From Simiduia litorea (GTDB lineage: Bacteria; Pseudomonadota; Gammaproteobacteria; Pseudomonadales; Cellvibrionaceae), in assembly GCF_042853465.1 (NCBI RefSeq), contig NZ_AP031497.1, positions 1,054,001 to 1,118,000 of the forward strand: 64,000 bases of DNA, read 5' to 3'. A program made the translations under genes and the position numbers. Position 1 is the first letter of the stretch; each line of letters begins with the position of its first letter. The notes under the pieces were generated by a model. It did not search any database. It was given only the letters and a program-made list of their open reading frames with translations, and was not told the DNA's origin. Shown piece by piece: positions 51,215 to 59,964 of the stretch.

Positions 51215-51706
51215 CTAGAGGCTCAGTATTTTTTCGCCGCGAGCGATGCCGGAAACGCCAGTGCGTACAACTTCCAGTATCGAACTATCACCAACTGACT
51301 GCACAAATGCGTCTAGTTTGTCAGAGGTGCCGGCTACTTGAATGATGTAAACGCTGGGTGTTACATCGACTATTTGGCCTCGGAAAATGTCGACGCAGCG
51401 TTTGATTTCTTCGCGCTGACCGCCCACGGCCTTGACTTTGATGAGCATGAGCTCGCGCTCAATATGTGCACCTTCAGTCAGATCCACCAGTTTCACCACA
51501 TCAATCAACTTGTTGAGGTGTTTGGTGATTTGTTCAATTTTATGATCGTCGCCTAGGGTCGTTAACGTTAACCGGCTGAGCGTGACATCCTCAGTGGGGG
51601 CAACGGTTAAGCTTTCGATATTGTAGCCACGCTGGGAAAAAAGCCCTACAACTCGAGACAGGGCGCCAGGCGCGTTTTCCATGAGTACAGAAATAATACG
51701 TCTCAT
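51215..51706 (-). CDS. ilvN: Acetolactate synthase small (regulatory) subunit
   Basis: ACT-domain subunit giving valine feedback to acetolactate synthase. ATG 51706 gives 163 residues beginning MRRIISVLMENAPGALSRVV; it overlaps the ilvI stop in TAATG, so the two subunits are translationally coupled. N-terminal ACT domain (about 3-75; GLFSQRGYNIESLTVAPTED) and C-terminal domain (about 80-160) are complete. Called ilvH in E. coli. Confidence 0.96.
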   Translation of the reverse strand: MRRIISVLMENAPGALSRVVGLFSQRGYNIESLTVAPTEDVTLSRLTLTTLGDDHKIEQITKHLNKLIDVVKLVDLTEGAHIERELMLIKVKAVGGQREEIKRCVDIFRGQIVDVTPSVYIIQVAGTSDKLDAFVQSVGDSSILEVVRTGVSGIARGEKILSL

Positions 51707-53439
51707 TATGTGCGCTCCGTTTTGCTGAGCCACATATCGCGCATGGTACCTGGCGCAATTTGCATGGGGTAAACATGCTCAGTTGGATCCACATAAATGT
51801 CCATAAATACCACTCGATCGGTCATGGCAAAACAGGCTTCCATTTTCGCTTCAAGGTCTTCTTTTTTGTCCACTCTCATACCGACGTGGCCGTAGGCCTC
51901 GGCAAGCTTTACGAAGTCGGGCAGCGAATCTTCATAGAGTGATTCGGAGTAGCGACCGCTGTACTGCATGTCTTGCCATTGTTTCACCATGCCTAGGGCC
52001 TGATTATTTAAACAAATAATTTTTACCGGTAGCTTGTACTGGGTGCAGGCCGACAATTCTTGGATGCACATCTGTATAGAGCCTTCACCGGTAACGCAGG
52101 CGACCACGGCGTCGCGATGCGCCATCTGCACGCCCATAGCTGCGGGTAAGCCAAAGCCCATGGTGCCTAAGCCACCGGAGTTGATCCAGCGACGAGGCTT
52201 GTCGAAACCGTAATACTGAGCGGCAAACATTTGGTGCTGGCCAACGTCCGAGGTGACGTAGGCATCGCCTTTGGTGACCTTGTGCAGCATCTTAATCACA
52301 TCCTGCGGCATGATCATGTTGCTGTCGGTGTTGTAGCGTGGCTGGGTGTAAATGCCGTGCCGGGCGCGCCAGTCTTCAATTTGTTGCCACCAGTCGCCGA
52401 GCATCTTAGCGTCTGGACGCTCCTTAATTTCGGTTAACAGCCCAAGCATATCCCTCATTACGCTGGCCACAGAGCCAACAATGGGGATATCGGCTGAGAC
52501 AGTTTTAGAAATTGACGCTGGGTCGATATCAATATGAATGATCTTTGCCTGCGGGCAAAATTTATTGGGCGTGTTGGTGACGCGATCGTCGAAGCGTGCG
52601 CCTACGGCCAGTATCACATCGGCGTGATGCATGGCGGTATTCGCTTCAAAGGTGCCATGCATACCGAGCATGCCCAGCCACTGTTTGTCCGACGCCGGAA
52701 AACCACCTAAGCCCATTAATGTGTTGGTCACGGGAAAATGTAATTGCTTGGCAAACTTTGTCACTAGGTCAGAGGCGTTGCCTTGAACCACGCCACCGCC
52801 AGCGTAAATCACAGGCCGGCGCGCGGTCATCAATAATTGCACCGCTTTGCGAATTTGCCCGCTGTGGCCTTTTTCAATTGGTGTGTAGGAGCGCAGCTTG
52901 ATCTTTTTCGGATAGCTGTACTCGTACTTGTCGTGAGGATTGGTAATGTCTTTTGGTAGATCGACAACCACAGGGCCCGGCCGACCGGTCGAGGCAATGT
53001 AGTAGGCTTTTTTGATAATCTCTGGGATATCCGCCGTATTTTTCACCAAAAAGCTGTGTTTAACGATGGGCCGCGACACGCCCACCATATCGGTTTCTTG
53101 GAAGGCGTCTTCGCCAATCTTATCGGATGGCACCTGACCAGAGATCACCACCATCGGGATGGAGTCCATGTAGGCCGTAGCAATGCCGGTGATGGCATTG
53201 GTGGCACCGGGGCCTGAGGTAACCAAGACTGTACCCACTTTGCCAGTAGAGCGCGCGTAGGCGTCGGCGGCGTGGGTGGCCGCTTGTTCGTGACGAACCA
53301 GAATGTGTTGGACTTTTTGCTGTCGGAAAATTGCGTCGTATATATGCAACGCAGAGCCGCCAGGATAGCCGAATATGTGTTCTACGCCTTCATCTTGCAA
53401 AGCGCGAATGAGCATGTCGCCGCCGGAAAGCAGTTCCAC
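51706..53439 (-). CDS. ilvI: Acetolactate synthase large (catalytic) subunit
   Basis: ThDP-dependent enzyme making acetolactate and acetohydroxybutyrate. 577 residues from a GTG with AAGGGGA 7 bases upstream; MELLSGGDMLIRAL is the pseudomonad-type start. Domains: ThDP-PYR (about 1-170; FGYPGGSALHIYDAI, HEQAATHAADAYAR with the catalytic Glu), central FAD domain, and ThDP-PP (about 375-560; GLGTMGFGLPAAMG, TGEGSIQMCIQEL, CLNNQALGMV). In place of the usual GDG of the metal motif the residues read GEG. A 400-base leader lies upstream. Confidence 0.96.
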   Translation of the reverse strand: MELLSGGDMLIRALQDEGVEHIFGYPGGSALHIYDAIFRQQKVQHILVRHEQAATHAADAYARSTGKVGTVLVTSGPGATNAITGIATAYMDSIPMVVISGQVPSDKIGEDAFQETDMVGVSRPIVKHSFLVKNTADIPEIIKKAYYIASTGRPGPVVVDLPKDITNPHDKYEYSYPKKIKLRSYTPIEKGHSGQIRKAVQLLMTARRPVIYAGGGVVQGNASDLVTKFAKQLHFPVTNTLMGLGGFPASDKQWLGMLGMHGTFEANTAMHHADVILAVGARFDDRVTNTPNKFCPQAKIIHIDIDPASISKTVSADIPIVGSVASVMRDMLGLLTEIKERPDAKMLGDWWQQIEDWRARHGIYTQPRYNTDSNMIMPQDVIKMLHKVTKGDAYVTSDVGQHQMFAAQYYGFDKPRRWINSGGLGTMGFGLPAAMGVQMAHRDAVVACVTGEGSIQMCIQELSACTQYKLPVKIICLNNQALGMVKQWQDMQYSGRYSESLYEDSLPDFVKLAEAYGHVGMRVDKKEDLEAKMEACFAMTDRVVFMDIYVDPTEHVYPMQIAPGTMRDMWLSKTERT

Positions 53440-53855
53440 CTTAATGTCCCCTTAAAGAATATGCATTAATCTACGCTATATGCGCCAAAGGACACCTACC
53501 CATGCAGGTGCGCCCGATCTCAATGCTGAGTTAGCTTCGGATTAACCCGTTCCCTGCGCTTTTAACGCTCCGAGAACCGGACAAGATGGCGTCGGTGGAC
53601 GCATCTTTGCAACTCTGGATGGTAAGGCGGGTGGTTGACCTGCCTGGGGTAGAAATGAACCGGGTTTACCGGTTGGTCTATAGCCATCTAGCGAATCGGT
53701 AATTCTGGCAATTTGGCAAGTAAAGTCAAGTACTTAGGGTAAAAAGTGGCAAACCTTCTGCAAGATGGTCTATATGTGAGGTGCTTGGTAGGTTTTATTG
53801 CTACCAAGTAGTATAGTCTTATGCTGAACCACTAATCTGGAGTATGGAATTCGCC
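53440..53855. promoter_or_regulatory. Divergent ilvI / DUF4124-gene intergenic region (416 bases)
   Basis: No gene is supported. A leftward promoter is proposed at 53702-53729 (separate entry), giving an ilvI leader of over 250 bases. Within the leader a 6-bp hairpin (AACCGG/CCGGTT on the minus strand) and a CACCT/AGGTG hairpin are visible. The only small minus-strand frame (53542-53604, 20 residues) is not rich in branched-chain codons, so classical leader-peptide attenuation is not supported. Confidence 0.5.
53702..53729 (-). promoter_or_regulatory. Sigma-70 promoter candidate for ilvINC
   Basis: On the minus strand TTGACT (53729-53724), a 16-base spacer and CAGAAT (53707-53702). The -35 matches five of six consensus bases, the -10 four of six. 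It would produce a long untranslated leader ahead of ilvI. Confidence 0.5.
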
Positions 53856-54311
53856 ATGCGTAACTTGTTTCTGGCCACTATCGTCTTGGTTGGCGCCGTT
53901 TTTTCGGTGCAATCTGATGCAAAAGAGTTTTATCGTTGGGTTGATGATGAGGGTGTCACCCATTACACCGTCACCGCGCCGAAGGATAGGGCTTCCACCT
54001 TAATTCGCACGCAAATTGGGGCTGGCAGTAAATCTAGTTCGAATGCCATTCCGACAAGTCGAGTGTTGCCTGGCGATGAGGCGGGTTCTACGCCTAAGCC
54101 TCAAACGGCTGAAGCGGCTAAACCCGAAGTACAAATGACGGCGTTAGATCCTCAACGCTGCAGCGTTGCCCGAGCTAATGTCGAAACCTTGAATAATCAC
54201 GCACGTATTAAAGTCACCGGCGCGGATGGCAGTATTCGCTACCTTTCCGACGATGAGTTGAACGAGAAGCGCGCTGAAGCTGAAGCGGCTATTCGCGAGA
54301 GCTGCGAATAA
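53856..54311 (+). CDS. DUF4124-domain secreted protein
   Basis: Small exported protein with an N-terminal DUF4124 domain, a module of unknown function common in gammaproteobacteria: signal peptide (MRNLFLATIVLVGAVFSVQS, about 20 residues), then KEFYRWVDDEGVTHYTVTAP, a polar low-complexity linker and a C-terminal segment with two Cys (QRCSVARAN and RESCE) that could form a disulfide. ATG 53856 is used since it gives a normal signal peptide; ATG 53844 would add four residues but its GGAG is only one base away. Converges on clpB. Confidence 0.85.
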   Translation: MRNLFLATIVLVGAVFSVQSDAKEFYRWVDDEGVTHYTVTAPKDRASTLIRTQIGAGSKSSSNAIPTSRVLPGDEAGSTPKPQTAEAAKPEVQMTALDPQRCSVARANVETLNNHARIKVTGADGSIRYLSDDELNEKRAEAEAAIRESCE

Positions 54312-54327
54312 TCTAGCTAGTAAATCT

Positions 54328-54357
54328 ATAAAAAAGGCGCTTAGGCGCCTTTTTTAT
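54328..54357. terminator. Bidirectional terminator between DUF4124 gene and clpB
   Basis: A 13-bp inverted repeat with a GGCGC/GCGCC core, a 4-base loop, an A-run on the left and a T-run on the right. It sits 16 bases after one stop and 10 bases before the other, serving both convergent genes. Confidence 0.93.
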
Positions 54358-54367
54358 TAGATCCAGT

Positions 54368-56956
54368 TTAGATCGTGGTAAATACAATGCGATCCATATC
54401 TAGATCTGCCTGAATCTTGTCGCCGGGCATAAATCGTCCTTCCAATATCGCCTGCGCCAGTGGGTTCTCTACAATGTGCTGAATGGCCCTCTTGAGAGGC
54501 CTCGCGCCGTAAACAGGATCGTAGCCGGCCTCCAAGAGTTTGTTCATCACGGCCGGCGACAGCTCTAGGGTAAGCTCCCTTTCGCTTAGCCGTCGGCTGA
54601 GTAGCTTCAATTGCAGCTCCGCAATCCCTTTGATTTGCTCACGGCCTAGCGGGTGGAAAACAACGGATTCATCGATACGGTTGATAAACTCTGGGCGAAA
54701 ATGTTGCCCCACTACCTCCATAACCGAGCGCTTAATCTCGTCGTAATTAGCCTCGCCGGTATCATTGGCGCTGAGCAACTGAATGCGGTCAGAGCCCAAG
54801 TTTGAGGTCATGACAATCACGGTATTGCGAAAATCCACGGTTCGGCCTTGACCATCGGTTAAGCGACCGTCGTCCAGTACTTGTAGCAAAATGTTAAACA
54901 CATCTGGGTGCGCTTTTTCTATTTCATCGAGCAATAACACCGAGTAGGGTTTACGCCGCACGGCTTCGGTTAAGTAGCCACCTTCCTCGTAACCTACATA
55001 ACCAGGCGGTGCACCGATGAGCCTGGCGACCGAGTGTTTTTCCATGAATTCAGACATGTCGATGCGCACCATGGCGTCGGCAGTATCGAATAAAAATTCC
55101 GCCAGTGCTTTACACAGTTCAGTTTTACCAACCCCAGTTGGCCCAAGAAACAAAAACGAGCCGTTTGGCCTATGTGGATCTGATAAGCCAGCCCGAGAGC
55201 GGCGCACGGCATTGGCGACAGCAATAACGGCTTCACTTTGCCCGATGACTTTTTTGTGTAAAGCCGGCTCCATTTGCAGCAGCTTCTCTCTTTCGCCCTC
55301 AAGCATTTTGGAGACCGGAATGCCGGTCCATTTCGACACGACTTCGGCAATCTCTTCTTCCGTGACCTTGTTGCGGAGCAGTTTCATCTCCATCATTTCC
55401 GCTTGACCAGCCATGTCGAGTTGCTTTTCTAGCTCCGGAATGATGCCGTATTGCAGCTCAGACATGCGCGCAAGATCGCCGGCGCGACGGGCGGATTCCA
55501 TGTCCTGTCGTGCCTGCTCTAGGCTGCTTTTAATATCTTGTGAGCCACTTAATGCCGCTTTTTCTGCTCGCCAAATTTCTTCGAGGTCGGAAAATTCTCG
55601 TTCAACTTTATCTATTTCGCCGTCGAGCATAGATAGTTGTTTCTTGGCGCCATCGGTTTCGTCTTTTTTAACCGCTTCGCGCTCGATTTTTAGCTGTATT
55701 AAACGACGTTCTAATTTGTCCATCACCTCTGGCTTGGAATCTATCTCCATGCGAATACGGCTGGCGGCTTCATCAATTAAGTCAATGGCCTTGTCGGGCA
55801 GTTGGCGATCAGTGATATAGCGCTGCGAAAGTTTTGCTGCGGCAATAATGGCCGAGTCGGTGATATCTACGCCGTGGTGCACTTCATAGCGCTCTTTCAG
55901 GCCGCGCAATATCGCAATGGTATCTTCCTCGCTCGGTTCGTCGACTAATACTTTTTGGAAGCGGCGCTCGAGGGCTGCATCTTTTTCAATATACTGACGG
56001 TATTCATCCAGCGTGGTGGCGCCCACGCAGTGTAGTTCGCCGCGGGCTAGCGCTGGTTTTAACATGTTGCCAGCATCGAGTGCACCATCGGCTTTTCCTG
56101 CGCCGACCATGGTGTGAAGTTCGTCGATGAAGAGAATGATTCGACCTTCTTGTTTCGACAGCTCTTTCAGTAAATTCTTTAGCCGCTCTTCGAAGTCGCC
56201 GCGAAATTTAGCACCGGCTAGTAGCGAGCCGAGATCAAGTGACAGCAGGCGTTTGTTTTTCAAACCTTCAGGTACTTCGCCGTTGATAATGCGTTGTGCT
56301 AAGCCTTCGACAATCGCAGTTTTACCCACACCAGGTTCGCCAATAAGCACGGGATTGTTTTTCGTGCGGCGTTGTAAAACTTGAATGGTGCGGCGAATCT
56401 CGTCGTCGCGACCAATCACCGGGTCGAGCTTTCCGGCTTCGGCGCGGGCGGTTAAGTCAATGGTGTATTTTTCTAGTGCCTGACGATTTTCTTCGGCGTC
56501 TTGGGTTTCAACTTTTTCGCCACCGCGCACGCTTTCCACGGCAGATTTTAACCGTTGCACATTGCCGAATTGGGCTAGCATCTTAGCGAGGTCGCTATTG
56601 CCTTCCTCCATAGCTGCGAGCAGTAGTGTCTCGCTGGAAATAAATTTGTCACCAGATTTTTGCGCGTGTTTATCGGCAAGATTTAGTAGCCGGCCGAGCT
56701 CGGGCGACATGTGCACATCGCCATTGGGGTTTTGGATGCGCGCTAGTTGGTCGAGTTTCTTGGCGAGGCCATTGCGCAAACCTGTGACATCAAATCCGGC
56801 TTGGGCGAGTAATGGACGCACCGTACCCGCTTGCTGGTCGAGCAGGGCCAACAATAAATGGCTAGGCTCCAGCTGTGGATGATCGCGGCCAACGGCGAGC
56901 GATTGCGCGTCCGACAGCGCCATTTGCAACTGGTTGGTTAAACGATCAATTCGCAT
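54368..56956 (-). CDS. clpB: ATP-dependent disaggregase ClpB
   Basis: Hexameric Hsp100 that rescues aggregated proteins with DnaK. 862 residues, complete: N-terminal substrate domain (about 1-145), first AAA+ module with Walker A GEPGVGKTAIVEG (about 205-217) and Walker B IILFIDELHT, a long coiled-coil middle domain (about 410-525) that marks ClpB rather than ClpA/C, and second AAA+ module with GPTGVGKTELCKAL and LLLDEIEKAHPDV, ending in the D2 C-terminal domain. A heat-shock type promoter lies just upstream. Confidence 0.98.
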   Translation of the reverse strand: MRIDRLTNQLQMALSDAQSLAVGRDHPQLEPSHLLLALLDQQAGTVRPLLAQAGFDVTGLRNGLAKKLDQLARIQNPNGDVHMSPELGRLLNLADKHAQKSGDKFISSETLLLAAMEEGNSDLAKMLAQFGNVQRLKSAVESVRGGEKVETQDAEENRQALEKYTIDLTARAEAGKLDPVIGRDDEIRRTIQVLQRRTKNNPVLIGEPGVGKTAIVEGLAQRIINGEVPEGLKNKRLLSLDLGSLLAGAKFRGDFEERLKNLLKELSKQEGRIILFIDELHTMVGAGKADGALDAGNMLKPALARGELHCVGATTLDEYRQYIEKDAALERRFQKVLVDEPSEEDTIAILRGLKERYEVHHGVDITDSAIIAAAKLSQRYITDRQLPDKAIDLIDEAASRIRMEIDSKPEVMDKLERRLIQLKIEREAVKKDETDGAKKQLSMLDGEIDKVEREFSDLEEIWRAEKAALSGSQDIKSSLEQARQDMESARRAGDLARMSELQYGIIPELEKQLDMAGQAEMMEMKLLRNKVTEEEIAEVVSKWTGIPVSKMLEGEREKLLQMEPALHKKVIGQSEAVIAVANAVRRSRAGLSDPHRPNGSFLFLGPTGVGKTELCKALAEFLFDTADAMVRIDMSEFMEKHSVARLIGAPPGYVGYEEGGYLTEAVRRKPYSVLLLDEIEKAHPDVFNILLQVLDDGRLTDGQGRTVDFRNTVIVMTSNLGSDRIQLLSANDTGEANYDEIKRSVMEVVGQHFRPEFINRIDESVVFHPLGREQIKGIAELQLKLLSRRLSERELTLELSPAVMNKLLEAGYDPVYGARPLKRAIQHIVENPLAQAILEGRFMPGDKIQADLDMDRIVFTTI

Positions 56957-57006
56957 ATCAACACCTCTGTCTGTTTTGCTGCTAGTGCAGCTGCGTTACT
57001 TACAGA

Positions 57007-57034
57007 GGTAAGGGTAGCAGCGGCGAAATTCAAG
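57007..57034 (-). promoter_or_regulatory. Sigma-32 (heat-shock) promoter candidate for clpB
   Basis: On the minus strand CTTGAAT (57034-57028), a 13-base spacer and CCCTTACC (57014-57007), close to the sigma-32 consensus CTTGAAA / CCCCATNT. It is about 50 bases before the clpB start codon, as expected for a heat-shock gene. Confidence 0.65.
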
Positions 57035-57071
57035 CAGGGACTCGAGAAACCTTGTGCTGGTTTGATGTAAA

Positions 57072-57833
57072 TCAATCAAGCCAGATGAGGCTCGCCATGC
57101 GTCCAGTTTGACCGTCACGGCGATAAGAGTAAAAGCGATCGACGTCGCTGAAGGTGCAAAAATCGCCACCGTAGATATTGTTAACGCCTGCTTGTGCTAA
57201 CGCTAACCGAGCGAGTGCGTAGAGGTCGGCGTAAAATTTTAGTGGTTTCAGGCTAGGCTGGAACGCGTTGGCAATGGCGTCGGCCGCGTCGCTATTGCCG
57301 GCCAATTCGAAAAAGGCTTCGAGTACGTCAACGCCTACTTCGAAATGGGTTTTGCTGATAGCGGGGCCTAGATAGGCCAGTAGTTGGTTGGGCTTTCCAG
57401 TAAATTGCTTAACTGTTTCGGCAATAACTCCTTTGGCGAGGCCGCGCCAGCCCGCGTGCACGGCGGCGACCTGGGTACCGGCTTGGTCGCACAATAGGAG
57501 CGGTAAGCAATCGGCGGTCATGACGCTACAGGCGAGATGTGTTTGTTCGGTGATGCAGGCATCGGCTGTGCGGGTGAGCCCGTCGGGCAGGGCATTTGCC
57601 ACGTGGGTGCCATGCACTTGCTCTAGCCATTGAATGTGTTGGACACCGATTTGGTGTTGCAGTGCCCGACGATTTTTTGCCACCAATAATGGATCATCAT
57701 CAACGTGCAAGGCCAAGTTTCCAGCTGTGTAAACGCCCTGACTATAGCCTGTGTTACGACAGCTAATGGCGACCTTTACCTGCGCTGGCGCAGGCCAATT
57801 CGGCGTTAACAGTGTGAGCTTATCGTACAACAC
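57072..57833 (-). CDS. pgeF: Purine nucleoside phosphorylase / laccase-domain protein PgeF (YfiH)
   Basis: Member of the DUF152/YfiH family; in E. coli it edits a misincorporated peptidoglycan precursor, and homologues phosphorolyse purine nucleosides. 253 residues from a GTG overlapping the rluD stop region by 14 bases. Metal/active-site motifs: EQVHGTHV, TADCLPLLLCD and VHAGWRGLAKGV; C-terminal FCTFSDVDRFYSYRRDGQTGR, read as DRFYSYRRDG. The order rluD-pgeF-clpB matches E. coli and Pseudomonas. Confidence 0.93.
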   Translation of the reverse strand: MLYDKLTLLTPNWPAPAQVKVAISCRNTGYSQGVYTAGNLALHVDDDPLLVAKNRRALQHQIGVQHIQWLEQVHGTHVANALPDGLTRTADACITEQTHLACSVMTADCLPLLLCDQAGTQVAAVHAGWRGLAKGVIAETVKQFTGKPNQLLAYLGPAISKTHFEVGVDVLEAFFELAGNSDAADAIANAFQPSLKPLKFYADLYALARLALAQAGVNNIYGGDFCTFSDVDRFYSYRRDGQTGRMASLIWLD

Positions 57834-58791
57834 TATCTTCCTCAGCCATGAGTGCTAACAAGGCTTGAAAATCTTTTGGGCGTTCGCTTTGCCAGCTCAT
57901 GGCTTCGCCACTGATAGGATGGTTTAGGCCCAGTTGCGCCGCATGCAGTGCCTGGCGCGGGAAAGCGGTCAGCGCTTCTCTCAGGGTTAAACTCAATCCC
58001 GCCGCTAATTGACGGCCGCCAGCATAGGTTTGATCGCCCACTAGCGGGTGCTTCATCCACGCCATGTGGACCCTTATTTGGTGGGTGCGTCCCGTGGCAA
58101 GCTGGCAGCGCACTAGCGTGTAATGTTTATAGCGACGCTGGATGGTGTAGTGGGTGATGGCCTCTTTGCCACCGTGTTCAACCACCGCCATTTTTGTGCG
58201 TTGGGTCGGGTGGCGGCCCATGGGTTGGTTGATAGTGCCGCCGCCAATGATACGACCAAGCGCTAATGCATCGTATTCGCGCTTGACCGTTCTGGCTTGA
58301 AGTTGGGCCACTAAATCATTCTGGGCGATTAAGGTTTTCGCCACCACCATGAGGCCGGTAGTGTCTTTATCTAGCCGGTGCACAATGCCTGCGCGGGGAA
58401 TCAGTTGCAGATCTGGGCAGTGGTGTAACAGTGCATTGAGCAGCGTGCCGTCGTGATTGCCCGCGCCTGGGTGTACCACTAGACCTGCCGGCTTGTTCAC
58501 TACGAGAATGTGTTCGTCTTCAAAAATTACATCTAAATCAATGTCTTGCGCGACCCAATCGCCGGCGGCTTCAAGTACCACGTTGAGCGATAGGCGCTCG
58601 CCACCGTAACACTTATCCTTGCTCCGGCAGGGTTTGCCGTCGAGTGTTAGCACCCCGTCTTTGATCCAGGTTTGCAGTCTGGCTCGGGAGTAATCGGGAA
58701 AGAGGCTGCTGGCCATGGCGTCAATTCGCATTCCACCGGCGTTGTTGGGTACTTTGGCGTCTAATTGGATTTGTTGGCTATCCGAAGGCAT
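57820..58791 (-). CDS. rluD: 23S rRNA pseudouridine synthase RluD
   Basis: Makes pseudouridines 1911, 1915 and 1917 in helix 69 of 23S rRNA. 323 residues: N-terminal S4 RNA-binding domain (about 18-80; MRIDAMASSLFPDYSRARLQ) and catalytic domain with HRLDKDTTGLMVVAKT (catalytic Asp), LATGRTHQIRVHMAW and HPLVGDQTYAG. It is divergent from bamD, an arrangement shared with E. coli, which supports RluD over RluC. Confidence 0.96.
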   Translation of the reverse strand: MPSDSQQIQLDAKVPNNAGGMRIDAMASSLFPDYSRARLQTWIKDGVLTLDGKPCRSKDKCYGGERLSLNVVLEAAGDWVAQDIDLDVIFEDEHILVVNKPAGLVVHPGAGNHDGTLLNALLHHCPDLQLIPRAGIVHRLDKDTTGLMVVAKTLIAQNDLVAQLQARTVKREYDALALGRIIGGGTINQPMGRHPTQRTKMAVVEHGGKEAITHYTIQRRYKHYTLVRCQLATGRTHQIRVHMAWMKHPLVGDQTYAGGRQLAAGLSLTLREALTAFPRQALHAAQLGLNHPISGEAMSWQSERPKDFQALLALMAEEDSVVR

Positions 58792-58995
58792 GGGGGTTTG
58801 GTATCTTCAACGGCTGTGTTTAAATGGCCGTCTAGTTTACGCGCTGCGGCTCAAGAACCCTAGTGCCTTATGGGGTGTGGCGGGATTTCAACAACTTAAA
58901 GTTTCGATTTAGGTATGTTGTAGGATTAGCCTTCCTGAGTAGGTCTCGCGCTAGCCGTTCGTTTACGTCAATTTATTGTATTCAAGAGTAGTTAC

Positions 58996-59901
58996 ATGAC
59001 CCTTCGTCGAATCCCCTTTATCGCATTGTTCGCAGCATTGCTGCTGGTGGCAGGTTGTTCTAGCACTGATGACGAGCCAAAAGTCAGCACGGAGAAGGAG
59101 TTTTATGATGCGGCTCAGCGCTTGCTAAACAGCAGCCAATGGGAGCCGGCTATTAGAAACTTGCAGTTGTTGGAAGAGCACTTTCCCTTCGGAGCCTATG
59201 CCGAACAGGCGCAGTTAGAGTTAATTTACGGCTATTACAAGAGTAACCAACCGGAGGCCGCCATTGCTGCAGCCGACCGCTTTATTCGTTTGCATCCCCA
59301 GCACCGCAGCGTGGATTATGCCTATTACATGAAGGGCCTAACGTCCTACACCCAAAATCAGGGCATATTCGAGCGCTTTATTCCTTCAGATTTAACTGAT
59401 CGAGACCCTGGTGCGGCGCGCGAGTCTTTTGCACATTTCGCCCAATTAATTGCGCGTTACCCCGATAGTCAATATGCCGGCGATGCACGCAAACGCATGA
59501 TTCATCTACGCAATATTTTGGCGCGCTACGAAATTCACGTAGCGAATTATTATTTTAAGCGTGGAGCCTATCTTGCCGCCGCTAATCGTGGGCGCTATGT
59601 GGTTGAAAACTTTCAATTGACGCCAGCAGTACCCGACGCACTGGCGGTGATGGCTCAAGGTTATCACTTGCTGGAAATGAACGAGCTGGCTGATAGCGCA
59701 GTTGACATATTAAAAGCGAATTTTCCCGACTACCCTAATTTTGATAGCGAGGGAAACTTTAACTTTCAATACAGTCTCGATATCAATGACCGCAGTTGGC
59801 TTAATTTAATGAGTTTTGGCATGTTCGATAAACAGGAGTTGCGGGGCTTTGATACTCGAGCCATTTATAACCCTGTTGTCGCGACCTTTGATGCCGATTA
59901 G
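58996..59901 (+). CDS. bamD: Outer-membrane assembly lipoprotein BamD
   Basis: Essential lipoprotein of the BAM complex that inserts beta-barrel proteins. 301 residues: lipobox LVAGC (Cys21), then tetratricopeptide-like repeats (about 35-240; EFYDAAQRLLNSSQWEPAIRN is the first helix region, QLELIYGYYKSNQPEAAIAAADRFIRLHP the second). Family motifs YYMKGLTSYTQNQG and DPGAARESFAHFAQLIARYP are present. Slightly longer at its C-terminus than E. coli BamD. Divergent from rluD and ended by a strong bidirectional terminator. Confidence 0.96.
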   Translation: MTLRRIPFIALFAALLLVAGCSSTDDEPKVSTEKEFYDAAQRLLNSSQWEPAIRNLQLLEEHFPFGAYAEQAQLELIYGYYKSNQPEAAIAAADRFIRLHPQHRSVDYAYYMKGLTSYTQNQGIFERFIPSDLTDRDPGAARESFAHFAQLIARYPDSQYAGDARKRMIHLRNILARYEIHVANYYFKRGAYLAAANRGRYVVENFQLTPAVPDALAVMAQGYHLLEMNELADSAVDILKANFPDYPNFDSEGNFNFQYSLDINDRSWLNLMSFGMFDKQELRGFDTRAIYNPVVATFDAD

Positions 59902-59915
59902 CTGTTGGAAAAGGA

Positions 59916-59953
59916 CGTATAAAAAAACCCGCTGAAGCGGGTTTTTTTATACG
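59916..59953. terminator. Bidirectional terminator between bamD and M48 protease gene
   Basis: A perfect 17-bp inverted repeat with a 4-base TGAA loop; the stem includes CCCGC/GCGGG with flanking A- and T-runs. It lies 14 bases after bamD and 11 bases after the convergent protease gene stop, so it can terminate both transcripts. Confidence 0.96.
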
Positions 59954-59964
59954 CAAGAGATTTT

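Noticed and set aside
53542..53604. Possible ilv leader peptide of 20 codons on the minus strand
   Set aside because: It contains only one Val and two Leu codons, has no ribosome site, and no terminator/antiterminator pair was recognised with it.
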